Assembly: GCA_963760985.1 (NCBI GenBank)
Contig: CAVXFM010000017.1
Coordinates: 372,001-436,000, forward strand
Reading direction: 5' to 3'
Source: JACRDG01 sp963760985
Lineage (GTDB): Bacteria > Desulfobacterota > Desulfomonilia > Desulfomonilales > Desulfomonilaceae
DNA: 64,000 nt
Part shown: positions 44,152-53,969 of the stretch, in pieces
Layout: the number at the start of each line of letters is the position of its first letter
Position numbering within the stretch: position 1 is the first letter of the stretch
Made by a program: the position numbers and the translations under genes
Notes under the pieces: model-generated
Told to the model about the DNA's origin: nothing
Databases searched by the model: none
Seen by the model: only the letters and a program-made list of their open reading frames with translations

Positions 44152-45060
44152 ATGAAAAGAGTAGCATTGGCCTTAGCAATTAGCGCTTTTCTCTTAGTTT
44201 CAGGAGCGCTTGCCGCGAACCAGAAGCCAAGTGCAGATGAGATAGCCATCCGCAAAGGTATCGAAACTGTACGTGTACAAGCATACAACAACGCTGATAC
44301 CCATGCGATGGCATCCTTTTGGAGCAGCGAAGGCGAATACGTGTCGCCCTCGGGTGAAGAAGAGGCCAAGGGTCCGGAAAAAATCCAAGAGGCCCTGGCA
44401 GCATTCTTTGCAAAGAATAAGGGCGTCCGCCTGAAGACCACGGTCTCCCACGTGGAAATCCTGTCACCGGATCGCGCTACCGCAACGGGAATAGCCGTGT
44501 ACGAGAGCCCACAGGAATCACCTGAGAAGGCGGGTTTTATTGCCACTCTCCACAAGGAAAAGGGCAAGTGGAAGCTCATGCGGGTGGAAGAAGACGAGTC
44601 GGCAAGCCCTTCGGAAGCGGAGAGTCACCTGAAGGAGTTGTCATGGCTCATTGGCGAGTGGATAGACCGGGACGAGAACGCCTCGGTCGACACGGTCTTT
44701 CAGTGGACGAAGAATTTCAGCTTCATCACCGGGTCTTTTACCGTGGCAGTGAAGGATCGTGTTGATTTGGAGGGTACCGAAGTTATCGGATGGGATCCGG
44801 TGGACAAGAAACTCAGATCGTGGATCTTCGATTCAAGCGGAGGCTTCGGTGAGGGCACCTGGTCTCATGAAGGTAATCGCTGGGTCGTCAAGACACGCAG
44901 TGTCCTGAGATCGGGTAAGAAAGCCTCGTCCATCAATATATACACGCCCGTGAATTCCGACACGTTTACCTGGCAGTCCGTCGGGAGAGAGGTCGGCGGA
45001 GAACTGCTGCCCAACATCGGCGAGGTGACCGTGGTCCGCAAGCAAGCGGAAAAGAAATGA
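44152..45060 (+). CDS. Secreted SnoaL/DUF4440-like (SgcJ/EcaC family) protein
   Basis: ATG 44152 follows AGAGGAGG. A signal peptide (LALAISAFLLVSGALAA) leads to an NTF2-like DUF4440 domain, residues 27-150 (GIETVRVQAYNNADTHAMASFWSS and VRLKTTVSHVEILSPDRATA). A second domain of about 140 residues follows (LIGEWIDRD, ITGSFTVAV, VIGWDPVDKKLRSWIFDSSG), similar to DUF1579-like lipocalin repeats. The family is often annotated as an SgcJ/EcaC oxidoreductase, but no catalytic role is proven. It is followed at once by the Gly/Arg-rich surface protein; I have the impression that such genes travel together in other bacteria. Confidence 0.85.
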   Translation: MKRVALALAISAFLLVSGALAANQKPSADEIAIRKGIETVRVQAYNNADTHAMASFWSSEGEYVSPSGEEEAKGPEKIQEALAAFFAKNKGVRLKTTVSHVEILSPDRATATGIAVYESPQESPEKAGFIATLHKEKGKWKLMRVEEDESASPSEAESHLKELSWLIGEWIDRDENASVDTVFQWTKNFSFITGSFTVAVKDRVDLEGTEVIGWDPVDKKLRSWIFDSSGGFGEGTWSHEGNRWVVKTRSVLRSGKKASSINIYTPVNSDTFTWQSVGREVGGELLPNIGEVTVVRKQAEKK

Positions 45061-45083
45061 CCTCGAAGTCAGGGAGGAAAGTT

Positions 45084-46477
45084 ATGAAAAAGCATGCCCT
45101 TTTTGCCATAGGTGTTGGTCTGGTGTTTCTCGCATATTTGACGGTCAGTGACTCGTTCTGCCGAGGTAGGGGAGGTTTCGGGGGTGCATCCCGGGGGGGC
45201 GGAGCCTCACACGGAGGAGCATATCGAAGCGGAGCAGCAGTGCGGAGCCCTTCCATGAGCAGTTACTCGGGAACGAGGTCCGCGGCCTCCTCGTCCCGGC
45301 CCAGGTCGTCATCGCACACAGCATCAAGGCCTTCCACGCGACCGTCCGCGGGCAATAAGGTGGCTCAACGGCCCGCAACCCCTACGCGTCCACCTGCAGC
45401 TCGGCCTGCCCATCCCACTCAGGGACAGGTGAGTCAGTTCCTGAACTTGCCGAAGCAACCGACCGGTGGAGGCCGTACAGATCTTGCCAAGATCGGTGCA
45501 GGCGTAGCCGCTGGGGCACTTGGAGCAGAGGGCGCGGCGGAGGCTCCTTGAAGGAGCACGCGGTCCGGAAGGTGCTGGTGAGCGTCTGAAACCCTCTCAA
45601 CTGCCAGCGGGGCCCGGAACCAGACCGGGGCCAGGAGAGCGGCCCGGGATTGGCGGGCGTCCGGAGGGAGGCCACCGGCCGGGACCGGGGGAAAGGCCGG
45701 GGATTGGACATCGCCCCTCTGCCGGTCAACTGCCTGCGAGACCCCAAAACCCCCAGGCCGACCGGATTAGAAACAATTTCGAGCACAGATGGGACAATTT
45801 GTTCACACCCCAGTGGTGGAAGAATCATCCGCAGCTCGCCAAGAAGGACCTGGGACGAAACGGGAAAACATCAATGGGCAAGGAATCATTGGTGGCGGCA
45901 TGCGACCTGGGCTGCTTGCACCGCATGGGCAGTTGGGTCCGCGTACGGTGCCGGTTCGGCTTACCAGGAACCGATTGTCTATGACTACGGGGACACCGTG
46001 TATTACCAGGACGATTCGGTGTACGTGCAGGGCAAGAACGTCGGGACGGCAGCAGAATACTACGACCAGGCAAACGCGATCGCAGCCAGCGGCCAGGCAG
46101 CTCCCGCTGAACCTGACGCAAACTGGTTGCCTCTCGGAGTCTTTGCACTGAGCCAAGGGAAGGCACCTGACTCTGACATGGTCCTTCAACTGGCCCTGAG
46201 CAAAGAAGGAGTCATTAAAGGAACGTATTATAACACCGCTACGGACACCGTCAGGCCGATCAAAGGGATGGTCGACAAGAAGAGTCAGAGAGCTGCCTGG
46301 ACATTTGCGGACGGCAAGAATACCGACATCATTATGGAGGCCGGATTGTACAACCTCACCCAAGATCAGACCGAGGCACTTGTACACTTCGGAAAGGACA
46401 AGACTCAGCAGTGGCTGATGGTACGACTTAATCAACCTCCAGATGAAATGGAGCGCAAGAAAGCATCAAGTAAGTAA
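45084..46477 (+). pseudogene. Gly/Arg/Pro-rich secreted protein (misnamed mu-protocadherin in some genomes), frameshifted
   Basis: ATG 45084 follows GGGAGG. Part one: signal peptide, Gly/Ser/Arg-rich segment and VSQFLNLPKQP. Near 45540-45575 the frame changes to a Pro/Gly repeat region built on ERPGIG and RPGPG, then NLFTPQWWKNHPQLA. Near 45845 it changes again to RNHWWRHATWAACTAWAVG, DYGDTVYYQDDSVYVQG, WLPLGVFALSQG and ALSKEGVIKGTYYN. All parts match one known family of envelope proteins of planctomycetes and proteobacteria. Each change equals one extra base. The function is unknown; repeats and composition suggest a surface or cell-wall role. Confidence 0.78.
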
Positions 46478-46479
46478 AA

Positions 46480-46500
46480 CGGCTGAGTGCCGCAGTTTTC
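46480..46500 (+). terminator. Weak terminator-like hairpin
   Basis: CGGC (46480-46483) and GCCG (46489-46492) form a short stem followed by CAGTTTTC, directly after the surface-protein stop. The stem is only four base pairs, so this is tentative. Confidence 0.3.
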
Positions 46501-46652
46501 GAAATTATCGTCCTACTCACGTGAACACCACATTGAGAGCCGGTGTGCCGGCCTGGTGCGTGAAGATGGCGTTCCCGCAGAAAAAGGCGAGCAGACGCGT
46601 CTTCATGGCATTCGGTTTGGCGAAAGCTCTCCAACAGGAGCCTTCTTGCAGG

Positions 46653-48086
46653 TCACACGTGGCGACTCAGGTCGATAATTTCCATGCGGTTGTTGGTTTC
46701 GGGGTGCTTGGATGAAGGACCTTCTGTGAGCACCACGAGGCTTCCGCTGATTTCATGATCGCTGAGCCACGTTGCTACGTAGGAATTCCAGTCTTCCGGG
46801 TGGTCGGATTCGTGCGCGGGCCAGCAGCCGTACGTAAACAGCAGCCTCTGACAGGTCGCTCGCTGCGAAGTCACTGCCACCACCCACACCGACGGCCTGA
46901 ACCGGCAAACACTACGAGCGGTGGCTCCGCTCCGTGTCGGGACGAATATTGCCGCTGGCGCGATGCGTTGCAAGATGGTCTCCACGCTCAGAGCGATCAG
47001 GTCAGGCACTTCAATGGCAGGGTTGCAGTCGGTTGGCTGCAAAGCCTCTCTCACCGAGTGTACCCGTCGGTACGGTTCAGTGGCTTCGGCAATTTTTGCA
47101 AGCATCGCGGCCGCTTCCACAGGATAGCGGCCCATTGCTGACTCACCGGACAGCATGACGCAATCCGTGCCATCAAGGATTGCGTTGGCCACGTCCGTGG
47201 CTTCTGCCCGGGTAGGACGCCGATTCTCCGTCATGGATTCGAGCATTTGAGTCGCGGTGATTACGGGCTTCCCAAGCAGATTGGCCTGCCTCATGAGTTG
47301 CTTCTGCTTCACCGCGATTTGTTCGATAGGGATCTCCACTCCGAGATCTCCCCGCGCGATCATGATGCCGTCCGAGGCTTTGAGGATGCTATCGATATTG
47401 GCCAAAGCGCGGGACCGTTCGATTTTGGCTATGACAAACGGATCGTACCCCATAGATGCAGCGGCAGCGCGCACTGCGACAATATCTTCAGCGGATTCCA
47501 CAAAAGATTGACTCACCGCATCAACGCCGTGCTCCATGGCAAACTTCAGGCACTCGCGATCTCGTTCCGTGAATGCGCTTATGCCGAGGTCAATACCCGG
47601 GAGGTTGAGGCCTTTGCGCGAACGTAGTTCGCCCCCCACGACGACCCGGCACTGCACATCCGTGTCGTCCACCGACACCACTTCCATCTGGATGAGCCCA
47701 TCGTTGAGGAACAAGATGTCCGCGGGTTTGACCGCCTTGGTGATACCCGGAAAACTGACCGACACTCGCGCAGGGTCTCCTTGAATGTCTTGAATGGTAA
47801 GAGTGAACGGATCTCCCTGGGCCAACTCAATAGGCTCCTTTGCCAGCTGGCCGATACGCATCTTCGGGCCGGGCAAGTCTGCCATGATTGCCACAGGTCT
47901 GCCGACGATACGAGCCGCAGCCCGCACCTTTTCAATGACCCTCTGATGCTGCTTGAAGTCGCCATGAGAAAAATTGAGCCGCGCTATGGTCATACCCGCG
48001 ACCATCAGTTCTTCCATCACCTGGGGCGATTCGGACGCGGGCCCGATCGTGCAGACGATCCTGGTTTTGTTTGTGGGGAGGTTCAT
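46653..48086 (-). CDS. pyk: Pyruvate kinase
   Basis: The 477-residue protein has RIVCTIGPASESPQVMEELM and MTIARLNFSHGD at the N-terminus, LPGPKMRIGQL, DAVSQSFVESAEDI, the active-site block IMIARGDLGVEIP, TATQMLESM and the C-terminal regulatory domain with IFVPTRSGATARSVCRFRP. It catalyses phosphoenolpyruvate + ADP to pyruvate + ATP. Length and motif order are normal. It stands alone on the minus strand, with no operon partner seen. Confidence 0.97.
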   Translation of the reverse strand: MNLPTNKTRIVCTIGPASESPQVMEELMVAGMTIARLNFSHGDFKQHQRVIEKVRAAARIVGRPVAIMADLPGPKMRIGQLAKEPIELAQGDPFTLTIQDIQGDPARVSVSFPGITKAVKPADILFLNDGLIQMEVVSVDDTDVQCRVVVGGELRSRKGLNLPGIDLGISAFTERDRECLKFAMEHGVDAVSQSFVESAEDIVAVRAAAASMGYDPFVIAKIERSRALANIDSILKASDGIMIARGDLGVEIPIEQIAVKQKQLMRQANLLGKPVITATQMLESMTENRRPTRAEATDVANAILDGTDCVMLSGESAMGRYPVEAAAMLAKIAEATEPYRRVHSVREALQPTDCNPAIEVPDLIALSVETILQRIAPAAIFVPTRSGATARSVCRFRPSVWVVAVTSQRATCQRLLFTYGCWPAHESDHPEDWNSYVATWLSDHEISGSLVVLTEGPSSKHPETNNRMEIIDLSRHV

Positions 48087-48534
48087 GGGAGCCCTTCACG
48101 CCTGGTATTTTTTCGTCGCCCCTTCACATACGATATCGGGGCCTATCGAAAACGTTCTTGGTTCTCTGTGACAGTCAGCATAACAGACCCCTTCGAGTCT
48201 ATTCAACCGTAAATCTTCCCGAACCACGACCGGCTTTCACGAACCCGGACCACTGCCCGACCATATCGAGGCCTCTTTCTCGTTGACGGGACCTACACAA
48301 CGAAGTATGTATTTTTTATGAGGGGTAGCCTCTTGATGCCGAAGCACCTGTTTCCTGGGTGAAACCACGCGCAGGGCACCTGACGAGAGGCATCCAGTAA
48401 AGAAGGGGGGCTCGGCAGAAAACCGACAATCCGAAATCAGGCTTTGCCGTGAGGCTGGCCGCTTTCCAAGAGGGTTCGATTTCCGAACCGCGTTCTTTGC
48501 ACAATTCGCGAAAAGGGGGTTCCAAGCTGTCGCC
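48087..48534. other. Intergenic region between divergent genes
   Basis: About 450 bp between pyk and the cyclopropane synthase gene. Short frames only. The synthase gene lacks a clear ribosome site. Confidence 0.45.
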
Positions 48535-49649
48535 ATGATGCACTATGATCGAATCGTGCAAGACCTGCTGTCACGGTGCAAGATCAGCACGAGTGGCAGT
48601 AATCCTTGGGATATCAAGGTCAATGATGACCGATTCTTCCCGCGGGTGCTCCGCGACAAGGAGCTGGGACTAGGCGAGTCGTACATGGATGGCTGGTGGG
48701 ATTGTGCAGCGATCGACCAGCTCGTATACCGAATTGTGTCGGCACGGCTCAACGAAGAAGTACGAGGAAGCCTCAAACTGCTTGCACCGCTTTTGGGGAC
48801 GATCCTCCTCAACCGACAGACCAAGACCCGATCTCGTGATGTGGCTGAACGACACTATGATCTCGGCAATGACCTCTTCCTGTCCTTCCTCGACCCATAC
48901 AATCAGTATAGCTGTGCCTACTTCAACGACACAGACGACCTGAATCAAGCCCAACTCAACAAACTCGATCTCACCTGCCGGAAACTGGATTTGAGTGCAG
49001 ACCGCCACGTGCTGGACATCGGCTCCGGATGGGGAGGCCTTTCGCGGTACCTTGCGGAAAAGCATGGCTGCACCGTCACCGGGATCAACATCTCGGACGA
49101 GCAGATCAATTACGCGTGGGGTTTTGCCGGAATTTGCCGGTGAGCATCCTGCGCTGCGATTATCGGGATCTCCAGGGCCAATTTGACCGAGTGGTGTCAG
49201 TAGGTATGTTTGAACACGTGGGCAGAAAGAATTATCGGACCTTCATGGAGGTGGTGCATCGTCGTCTCAAGGATGACGGAGTGTTCCTTCTCCACACGAT
49301 AGGCAACAACGATTCGACGATGGGAACCGATCCGTGGATTGCCAAATACATTTTTCCGAATGGTGAGCTGCCCAGTGTCGCACAGATTACCCGATCTATC
49401 GAGCACCTGTTCGTGGTGGAGGACCTCCACAACCTCGGTCCACACTACGACAGAACCCTCATGGCATGGCACGATCGATTTCAGCGAGCCTGGCCCCGAC
49501 TGCGCAAACGGTACGACGAAAGATTCAAGCGCATGTGGGAATATTACCTGCTTTCCTGTGCAGGCGCGTTCCGCGCAAGGATTATCCAGGTGTGGCAGAT
49601 CGTCCTCACCAAATGCTGTAGACCTCAGCCCCCGTGCAGAGTCTCGTGA
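48535..49649 (+). pseudogene. cfa: Cyclopropane-fatty-acyl-phospholipid synthase, frameshifted
   Basis: ATG 48535 opens a frame with FFPRVLRDKELGLGESYMDG, VAERHYDLGNDLF, QYSCAYF and the SAM-binding VLDIGSGWGGLSRYLAEK. At about 49118 (within TGGGG) the frame changes and continues CRNLPVSILRCDYRD, VSVGMFEHVG, FLLHTIGNN, WIAKYIFPNGELPS and YYLLSCAGAFRARIIQVWQI. Together these are all the motifs of Cfa synthase, which adds a methylene bridge to unsaturated acyl chains of membrane lipids. One missing G, or two extra bases, accounts for the break; corrected length is about 372 residues, normal for the family. Confidence 0.88.
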
Positions 49650-49763
49650 GACGGGAACCAATTGGCCGATAAGGCCGTTTACTCCCACGAAGCGACCCTT
49701 GGGGGAACCGATTCCCCCCGGAACGATCGGTATGGTGCTCAGCAGCCTTAGCTGCCTACGATT

Positions 49764-50522
49764 TCACGATTCCCCGGACCGCCAGGTCGCGATTCTGCCG
49801 TGGAAGCGTGCGGGATTATGAGTCATCATGTGTACGAGTGCCCTGGCCGCGGTTTCCGGAGGCTTCAGCTCGCCTCGTTTTTGGTACCCTTGGAATTCTC
49901 TGTGCAGCAAGTGAGCGGCTCCGCCCGAGGCTTCCCTCGCTTCGGCCTGCATACGCGTGTCCACGACCCCTGGCCTGTACGCGAAGCTGATAATGGACGG
50001 GGCTTCGGCCGCAAGTTGCCGAGCCATGTGCTCTTCCGCTGACTTGGCTACGCAGTAAGCTCCCAGGCCCGGCAATGTCATCTCCGCGGCTGAGGAGCCG
50101 ACAAACACGGCAATGCCTTCCCCCTGAGCGAGAAGTGCGGGCACCGCGAATCGTATGAGCTGATAAGATCCGACGAGACTCGCCTGGATCACCTCTTGGA
50201 AGCCTTCTTCAGAAAGCTCCCACAGAAACGGGCCGGGTTTCGCGACGCCCGCATTATGGACAAACCCGTAGAACCCTCCGAGAGCGATGGCTTCTTGTAC
50301 GAGGCGCTGAGCAGTCTTGGCGTCTCCAATGTCGCCAGCCACATGGCGAACGCTCTGTCCTGCAGACTCACATTGGCGCGCGGTATCTGAGAGGAGGGCC
50401 GCATCCCGTGCATTGAGGACCACGTCCGCGCCGGAACCGACAAGCTCGAGGGCTAACGCTTTCCCGATACCGCGGGACGCTCCGGTAACGATAAGCGTTT
50501 TGCCATTCAGGGAATTTGTCAT
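49764..50522 (-). CDS. SDR-family oxidoreductase
   Basis: The 252-residue protein has the classical SDR motifs: cofactor-binding TGASRGIGKAL, NAG in FVHNAGVAKPG, the catalytic Ser in FVGSSAAE and Tyr/Lys in YCVAKSAEE. The basic residue after the first strand (NARD) suggests NADP(H). Substrate unknown. It begins 9 bp after the DUF72 gene, so the two form an operon. Confidence 0.93.
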   Translation of the reverse strand: MTNSLNGKTLIVTGASRGIGKALALELVGSGADVVLNARDAALLSDTARQCESAGQSVRHVAGDIGDAKTAQRLVQEAIALGGFYGFVHNAGVAKPGPFLWELSEEGFQEVIQASLVGSYQLIRFAVPALLAQGEGIAVFVGSSAAEMTLPGLGAYCVAKSAEEHMARQLAAEAPSIISFAYRPGVVDTRMQAEAREASGGAAHLLHREFQGYQKRGELKPPETAARALVHMMTHNPARFHGRIATWRSGES

Positions 50523-50531
50523 CTGATGTCC

Positions 50532-51275
50532 TTATTGTTGCGGCTGGAGAGAAAGCATGTCTCGAAAGGCTATGGCGTTTCTCACCGCATAGGCTTGATA
50601 ATCATTGTTGAAAAAGGCGTAAAGGGTTCGCCCGTCCAGGTGAGGTTTGAGCAGAGAAACCCATTGGCTAAGCTCGTAAGGTGCATAGTCGTATCGGTAC
50701 AGTGTCTGGCCTTTGCCGTGAAATCTCACGTAAAGGAAGTCCGTAGTCGGAAAGAACAAATCCGGAAGCTTGGGGTGACTCACCGCTACAAAAGCCGCGT
50801 GGTGTCGGGTCAGGACCTTCGCCACCTCAGCATCCCACCAGCTCGTGTGCCGGAATTCCACCGCGTGGCGAATCCCTTCGGGTAACGTGACAAGGAAGTG
50901 CTCGAGGCGGTCGACGTCTTTGTGAAGCGAGGGCGGAAGTTGCCAGAGAATCATTCTGAGACGGTCGAGTCGTAGGACGCGGTCCAGAAATCTGTCCAGT
51001 TGTTCCTGGCAGTTGGCTATTTTCTTCAAATGAGTCACCGAACGGGAGCCCTTGACCACGAGATGGAACTGGGGTCCCAGCCTTCGGTTCCATGCCTCAA
51101 TCATCGTCTGGGTAGGAATGCGATAGAACGTGGCATTTACCTCAACCGTGTTGAACAGACGCGCATAAAAGGACAGGCGATCCCCGGCCTTTACCTCAGC
51201 GGGATAAAAGAGCCCTGACCAGTCGGGTACGTCCAACCGGAAGTCCCCACAAAAACACGTGAAGCGGTCATGCAT
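50532..51275 (-). CDS. DUF72 (YecE-like) protein
   Basis: The 247-residue protein matches DUF72: LFNTVEVNATFYRIP near the start, FHLVVKGSRSVTH, LWQLPPSLHKD, AVEFRHTSWW and YVRFHGKGQTLYRYDY with the late AFFNNDYQAYAVRNA. It folds as a TIM barrel; no function is established. It is the first gene of a pair with the SDR gene. Confidence 0.93.
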   Translation of the reverse strand: MHDRFTCFCGDFRLDVPDWSGLFYPAEVKAGDRLSFYARLFNTVEVNATFYRIPTQTMIEAWNRRLGPQFHLVVKGSRSVTHLKKIANCQEQLDRFLDRVLRLDRLRMILWQLPPSLHKDVDRLEHFLVTLPEGIRHAVEFRHTSWWDAEVAKVLTRHHAAFVAVSHPKLPDLFFPTTDFLYVRFHGKGQTLYRYDYAPYELSQWVSLLKPHLDGRTLYAFFNNDYQAYAVRNAIAFRDMLSLQPQQ

Positions 51276-51843
51276 GCTCCTCCGGGGTTATAGGACGGCT
51301 CACGCCCCGTAAGTGAGGTCACCGGTGCTTTTGCTGCTCCAAGGGGCCTGGCGAATCCCTTTCCAGGTCGCCAACTTATAACAATGCGCTCGGCTCGTGA
51401 GGCCTCCGGTCAGTTCATCCGCTCAGTAAACTCCATTGTCAGTGAAGGGTCAAGCGGTAAGAACTGCTTCCGCTTAACGGGGCAGGGCGATCTGTGATGC
51501 CCTGGTCCAAGGGATTCGACGACGTCCTCGAGACTTCCCCTTCGTGGGAGGTCGGGATGAGGCCCCTGGGAACGGGGAACTATCTACCCGGGCCCGAAAG
51601 GACTTGACCGTGCCGGATGGATGGATATACTCCATCCGGCGTAAGGGCGGGGTGCGCGGGCGTCTGAGAGAGGGGGCTCTTCCATGGCCGAACGTGACGA
51701 CACGTCAGGGATTCGACCCCATCGTGCCACGGCTTCGGGAAAACATTACGCTCAGCGAACGCCTCTGACGACGGATTCCCCTGCCAACGAATGTCGTGCC
51801 GGTGCCGAACGCTCGGGAGGGCCACAGGGCCAGAGAGGAGACA
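51276..51843. other. Intergenic region with promoter
   Basis: About 570 bp. It holds the promoter and palindrome at 51604-51639, and a sequence at 51710-51757 related to one at 42474-42520. A 74-codon frame (51544-51768) ends in FDPIVPRLRENITLSERL but has no ribosome site and overlaps the promoter. Confidence 0.5.
51604..51639 (+). promoter_or_regulatory. Sigma-70 promoter overlapped by a perfect palindrome
   Basis: TTGACC (51604-51609) and TATACT (51626-51631) are 16 bases apart. CCGGATGGA (51613-51621) and TCCATCCGG (51631-51639) form a 9-bp perfect inverted repeat across the -10 region, as expected for a repressor site. The pair of small genes starts at 51844. Confidence 0.6.
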
Positions 51844-52092
51844 ATGGCAGACAAAGCCAAGAGAAGTATCAAGGTGAAATCCTTTGTCAATGACGTGCGT
51901 AATGGCATGGACGACTGGATGCTGATCAAGAAATACCACTTGACCGAGGCTATGTTGCCCAAGGTCCTGGATCAGCTCGTGGCCGCTGGACACCTGTCCC
52001 CACAGGACATGGCCAGTCGAAACATCCTGGACACCACCCAGAAGGTTGCGGATCTTTTCAGCTTTCCTTATCAATCGGATGGGAAGGATTAG
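51844..52092 (+). CDS. Small protein with a recurrent helical domain (first of pair)
   Basis: ATG 51844 follows AGAGGAGA. The 82-residue protein contains VKSFVNDVRNGMDDWMLIKK and YHLTEAMLPKVLDQLVAAG. The pattern V-x-D-[IV]-R-x-G-M, L-[MI]-x-K-Y-x-[LI], and a terminal L-[VI]-x-x-G recurs in the next gene and in the N-terminus of the 20.3-kb membrane protein. Similar stretches occur in many deltaproteobacterial proteins. The helical layout suggests DNA or protein binding; function unknown. Confidence 0.78.
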   Translation: MADKAKRSIKVKSFVNDVRNGMDDWMLIKKYHLTEAMLPKVLDQLVAAGHLSPQDMASRNILDTTQKVADLFSFPYQSDGKD

Positions 52093-52095
52093 CAG

Positions 52096-52371
52096 ATGCA
52101 AGGCATGTCTCACATGGTTTCTCACCGGACCCGTCAAGTACGCATCCGCGTGGTCGAGTTTGTCGAAGATATCCGCCAGGGCATGGCCGATCATGATCTC
52201 ATGCGCAAATACCGCATAGGTAGCCAGAAGACCCTGTTGACCGCATTCGACAAACTTATCGAGTCAGGCCGTGTGACTCGTGATGAGCTGTACAATCGGA
52301 GCCCTTTCATCGACACCCAGGCGCTCGCCGAGTTACTGGGGAGCACCAACGCTTTTGGCAGCTCTGGCTGA
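52096..52371 (+). CDS. Small protein with the same helical domain (second of pair)
   Basis: The 91-residue protein starts 3 bp after the previous stop. It contains RVVEFVEDIRQGMADHDLMR, KYRIGSQKTLLTAFDKLIES and RVTRDELYNR. It aligns over about 55 residues with the preceding protein, so the pair arose by tandem duplication. Function unknown. Confidence 0.78.
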   Translation: MQGMSHMVSHRTRQVRIRVVEFVEDIRQGMADHDLMRKYRIGSQKTLLTAFDKLIESGRVTRDELYNRSPFIDTQALAELLGSTNAFGSSG

Positions 52372-52582
52372 CACGTCATTTCAAGCCGGACACGTAAATT
52401 CTTGCACCGTTGGGATCTTGCCGGCCGGCGACCCGAGAGATGTCGCAGGTCCGATGATGGGCTTGTGAACGGATTTCTCTTCGAACAATCATTGAGCGTC
52501 TGAGGATTCTATGATAGGAAGGTCACTGCGTTGCAGGTTCCCGCTTGCTGGTTCGTAGCTCTTGTTGCGCACGGAGAGATCA

Positions 52583-52924
52583 ATGAAGCGCTGGCCCGGG
52601 TTTTTTCCCCTTTTAGCCGTTCTGTGGGTGTGTAGCCCCTGCGCGTTTGTGCACGCTCAGGCGGCGAGTCAACTCACCCCAGTCATCCCGACCGCACCAG
52701 TGGTAACCCCACCGGCCCCTGCCGATCAGTGGGTGAGCCACCAGATGAACCAACCGCCCCCGGAAACAGGCGAAAAATACGCTCTCTCGCCCGGACTCAT
52801 TGATGAGATCAAGCAATTATATCTGCAGGCCAAGAAAGACCACGAAGCCAAAGCTGCGCATCGGCCCCCATTGCACCACGATCGCACTCCCCAAGCGGAC
52901 AACGCAGTCAAAGGTAAGCGATAG
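52583..52924 (+). CDS. Secreted proline-rich protein
   Basis: ATG 52583 follows GGAGAG. The 113-residue product has a signal peptide (FFPLLAVLWVCSPCAFVHAQ), a Pro/Val/Thr segment (PTAPVVTPPAPADQWV), one helix (SPGLIDEIKQLYLQAKKDHE) and a basic tail. No family recognised. Confidence 0.65.
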   Translation: MKRWPGFFPLLAVLWVCSPCAFVHAQAASQLTPVIPTAPVVTPPAPADQWVSHQMNQPPPETGEKYALSPGLIDEIKQLYLQAKKDHEAKAAHRPPLHHDRTPQADNAVKGKR

Positions 52925-53024
52925 CGCTGTTTCCCCCCGGACATGCGTGCGGCCAGCCGGACTTGTACCGCAGAATGGATCGTCATACGGGAAACGTGGT
53001 CTCTCCCCGACAAGAGAATTTTGT

Positions 53025-53838
53025 CTATGGGTTGGTCCCGGATGTGCCCGGCTTCTCTCCTATCATGAGCCGCCACCTGAAAATTCTCTCGGTGCGCGGC
53101 ATCAGGTCGAAGAGTCGTCCTGCCTTGCGGACACGTTCGGCAAACGGCACCCCTGGAAATAACCCTGCTGACATGGCCGGAACCGAAAAGAACTCCCTCA
53201 GCACGTGCTCTTCCAAACGGAAATCCTCATTCCAAGACGTGTGTTCAGGGATGATCCCGGCAAAAAACGACTCGAACTCCGACCAGTTCACGGGTTTCTT
53301 GTGGCTGACGCGTTCCTTCGCTTGCTCGTCGGCCAACTGGAAGAGGTTGTTGCCATCCTGGTCGTATAGACCGTCCATGAACGTCAAGCCGAGCCTCCCG
53401 CGGTCTTTGAGCATACCCACGGCTTGCCGTAAGCTCTCTTGAAAATCCGGGATGAGAAAAATGGACGCACTATACACAATCGCGTCAAAAGAAAAGTCGA
53501 AGTATGCGGTAAGGTTGGCAGCGTCGCCTTCAATAAAGCGCAAATTGTCGCCTTCAGGATACTTGGTGCGGGCTGCGTCGAGCATTGCAGAGGAGATGTC
53601 CAAACCCCATACCCGGCAATCGGGACACGCGTCGAGAATTTGTGCGCTGCTCGCACCTGCGCCGCATCCCACATCCAAGACGTCGGCCCGACCGGCCAGA
53701 TTCATGCGAGAAAGGAGCCTCTCGCTTAGCAGCCGAAAAAACCCGTGACGATCCTCAAAGGACTGATACGGATCAGGACTGGCATCGAAATTGTTACGTA
53801 CAGGCCTCTTTTATCTTGAGGACCTTGCTTGGATCCAT
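53025..53838 (-). CDS. Class I SAM-dependent methyltransferase (N-terminus frameshifted)
   Basis: The uninterrupted frame from ATG 53705 contains ADVLDVGCGAGASSAQIL, VWGLDISSAMLDAA, FIEGDAANL and AIVYSASIFLIPDFQESL, a standard SAM-binding fold of 226 residues. Upstream, in the same frame but without a start, are codons for RNNFDASPDPYQSFEDRHGF, the usual N-terminal helix of this family. One frame off, ATG 53838 gives DPSKVLKIKEA, which fits before it. An extra base near 53805 explains this, giving about 270 residues. Substrate unknown. Confidence 0.85.
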
Positions 53839-53969
53839 CGTTTTCACCATCATTCACGCGTTGAGGAAAGAGCATCACCGCGGGGCTCTCTCAGGGGAAA
53901 CGCCCAATGCTGAAACAGCCTTCCTTCCGCAGGAAAGGGACGCTGGCACGCTTTGGTGCGGGGGTAGCA

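Noticed and set aside
51700..51730. GGATTCGACCCC, resembling a tRNA T-arm
   Set aside because: No acceptor stem, D-arm or anticodon arm can be formed around it.
51580..52194. Minus-strand frame of 204 codons
   Set aside because: It is the shadow of the two small plus-strand genes, which have good ribosome sites, a promoter and mutual homology.
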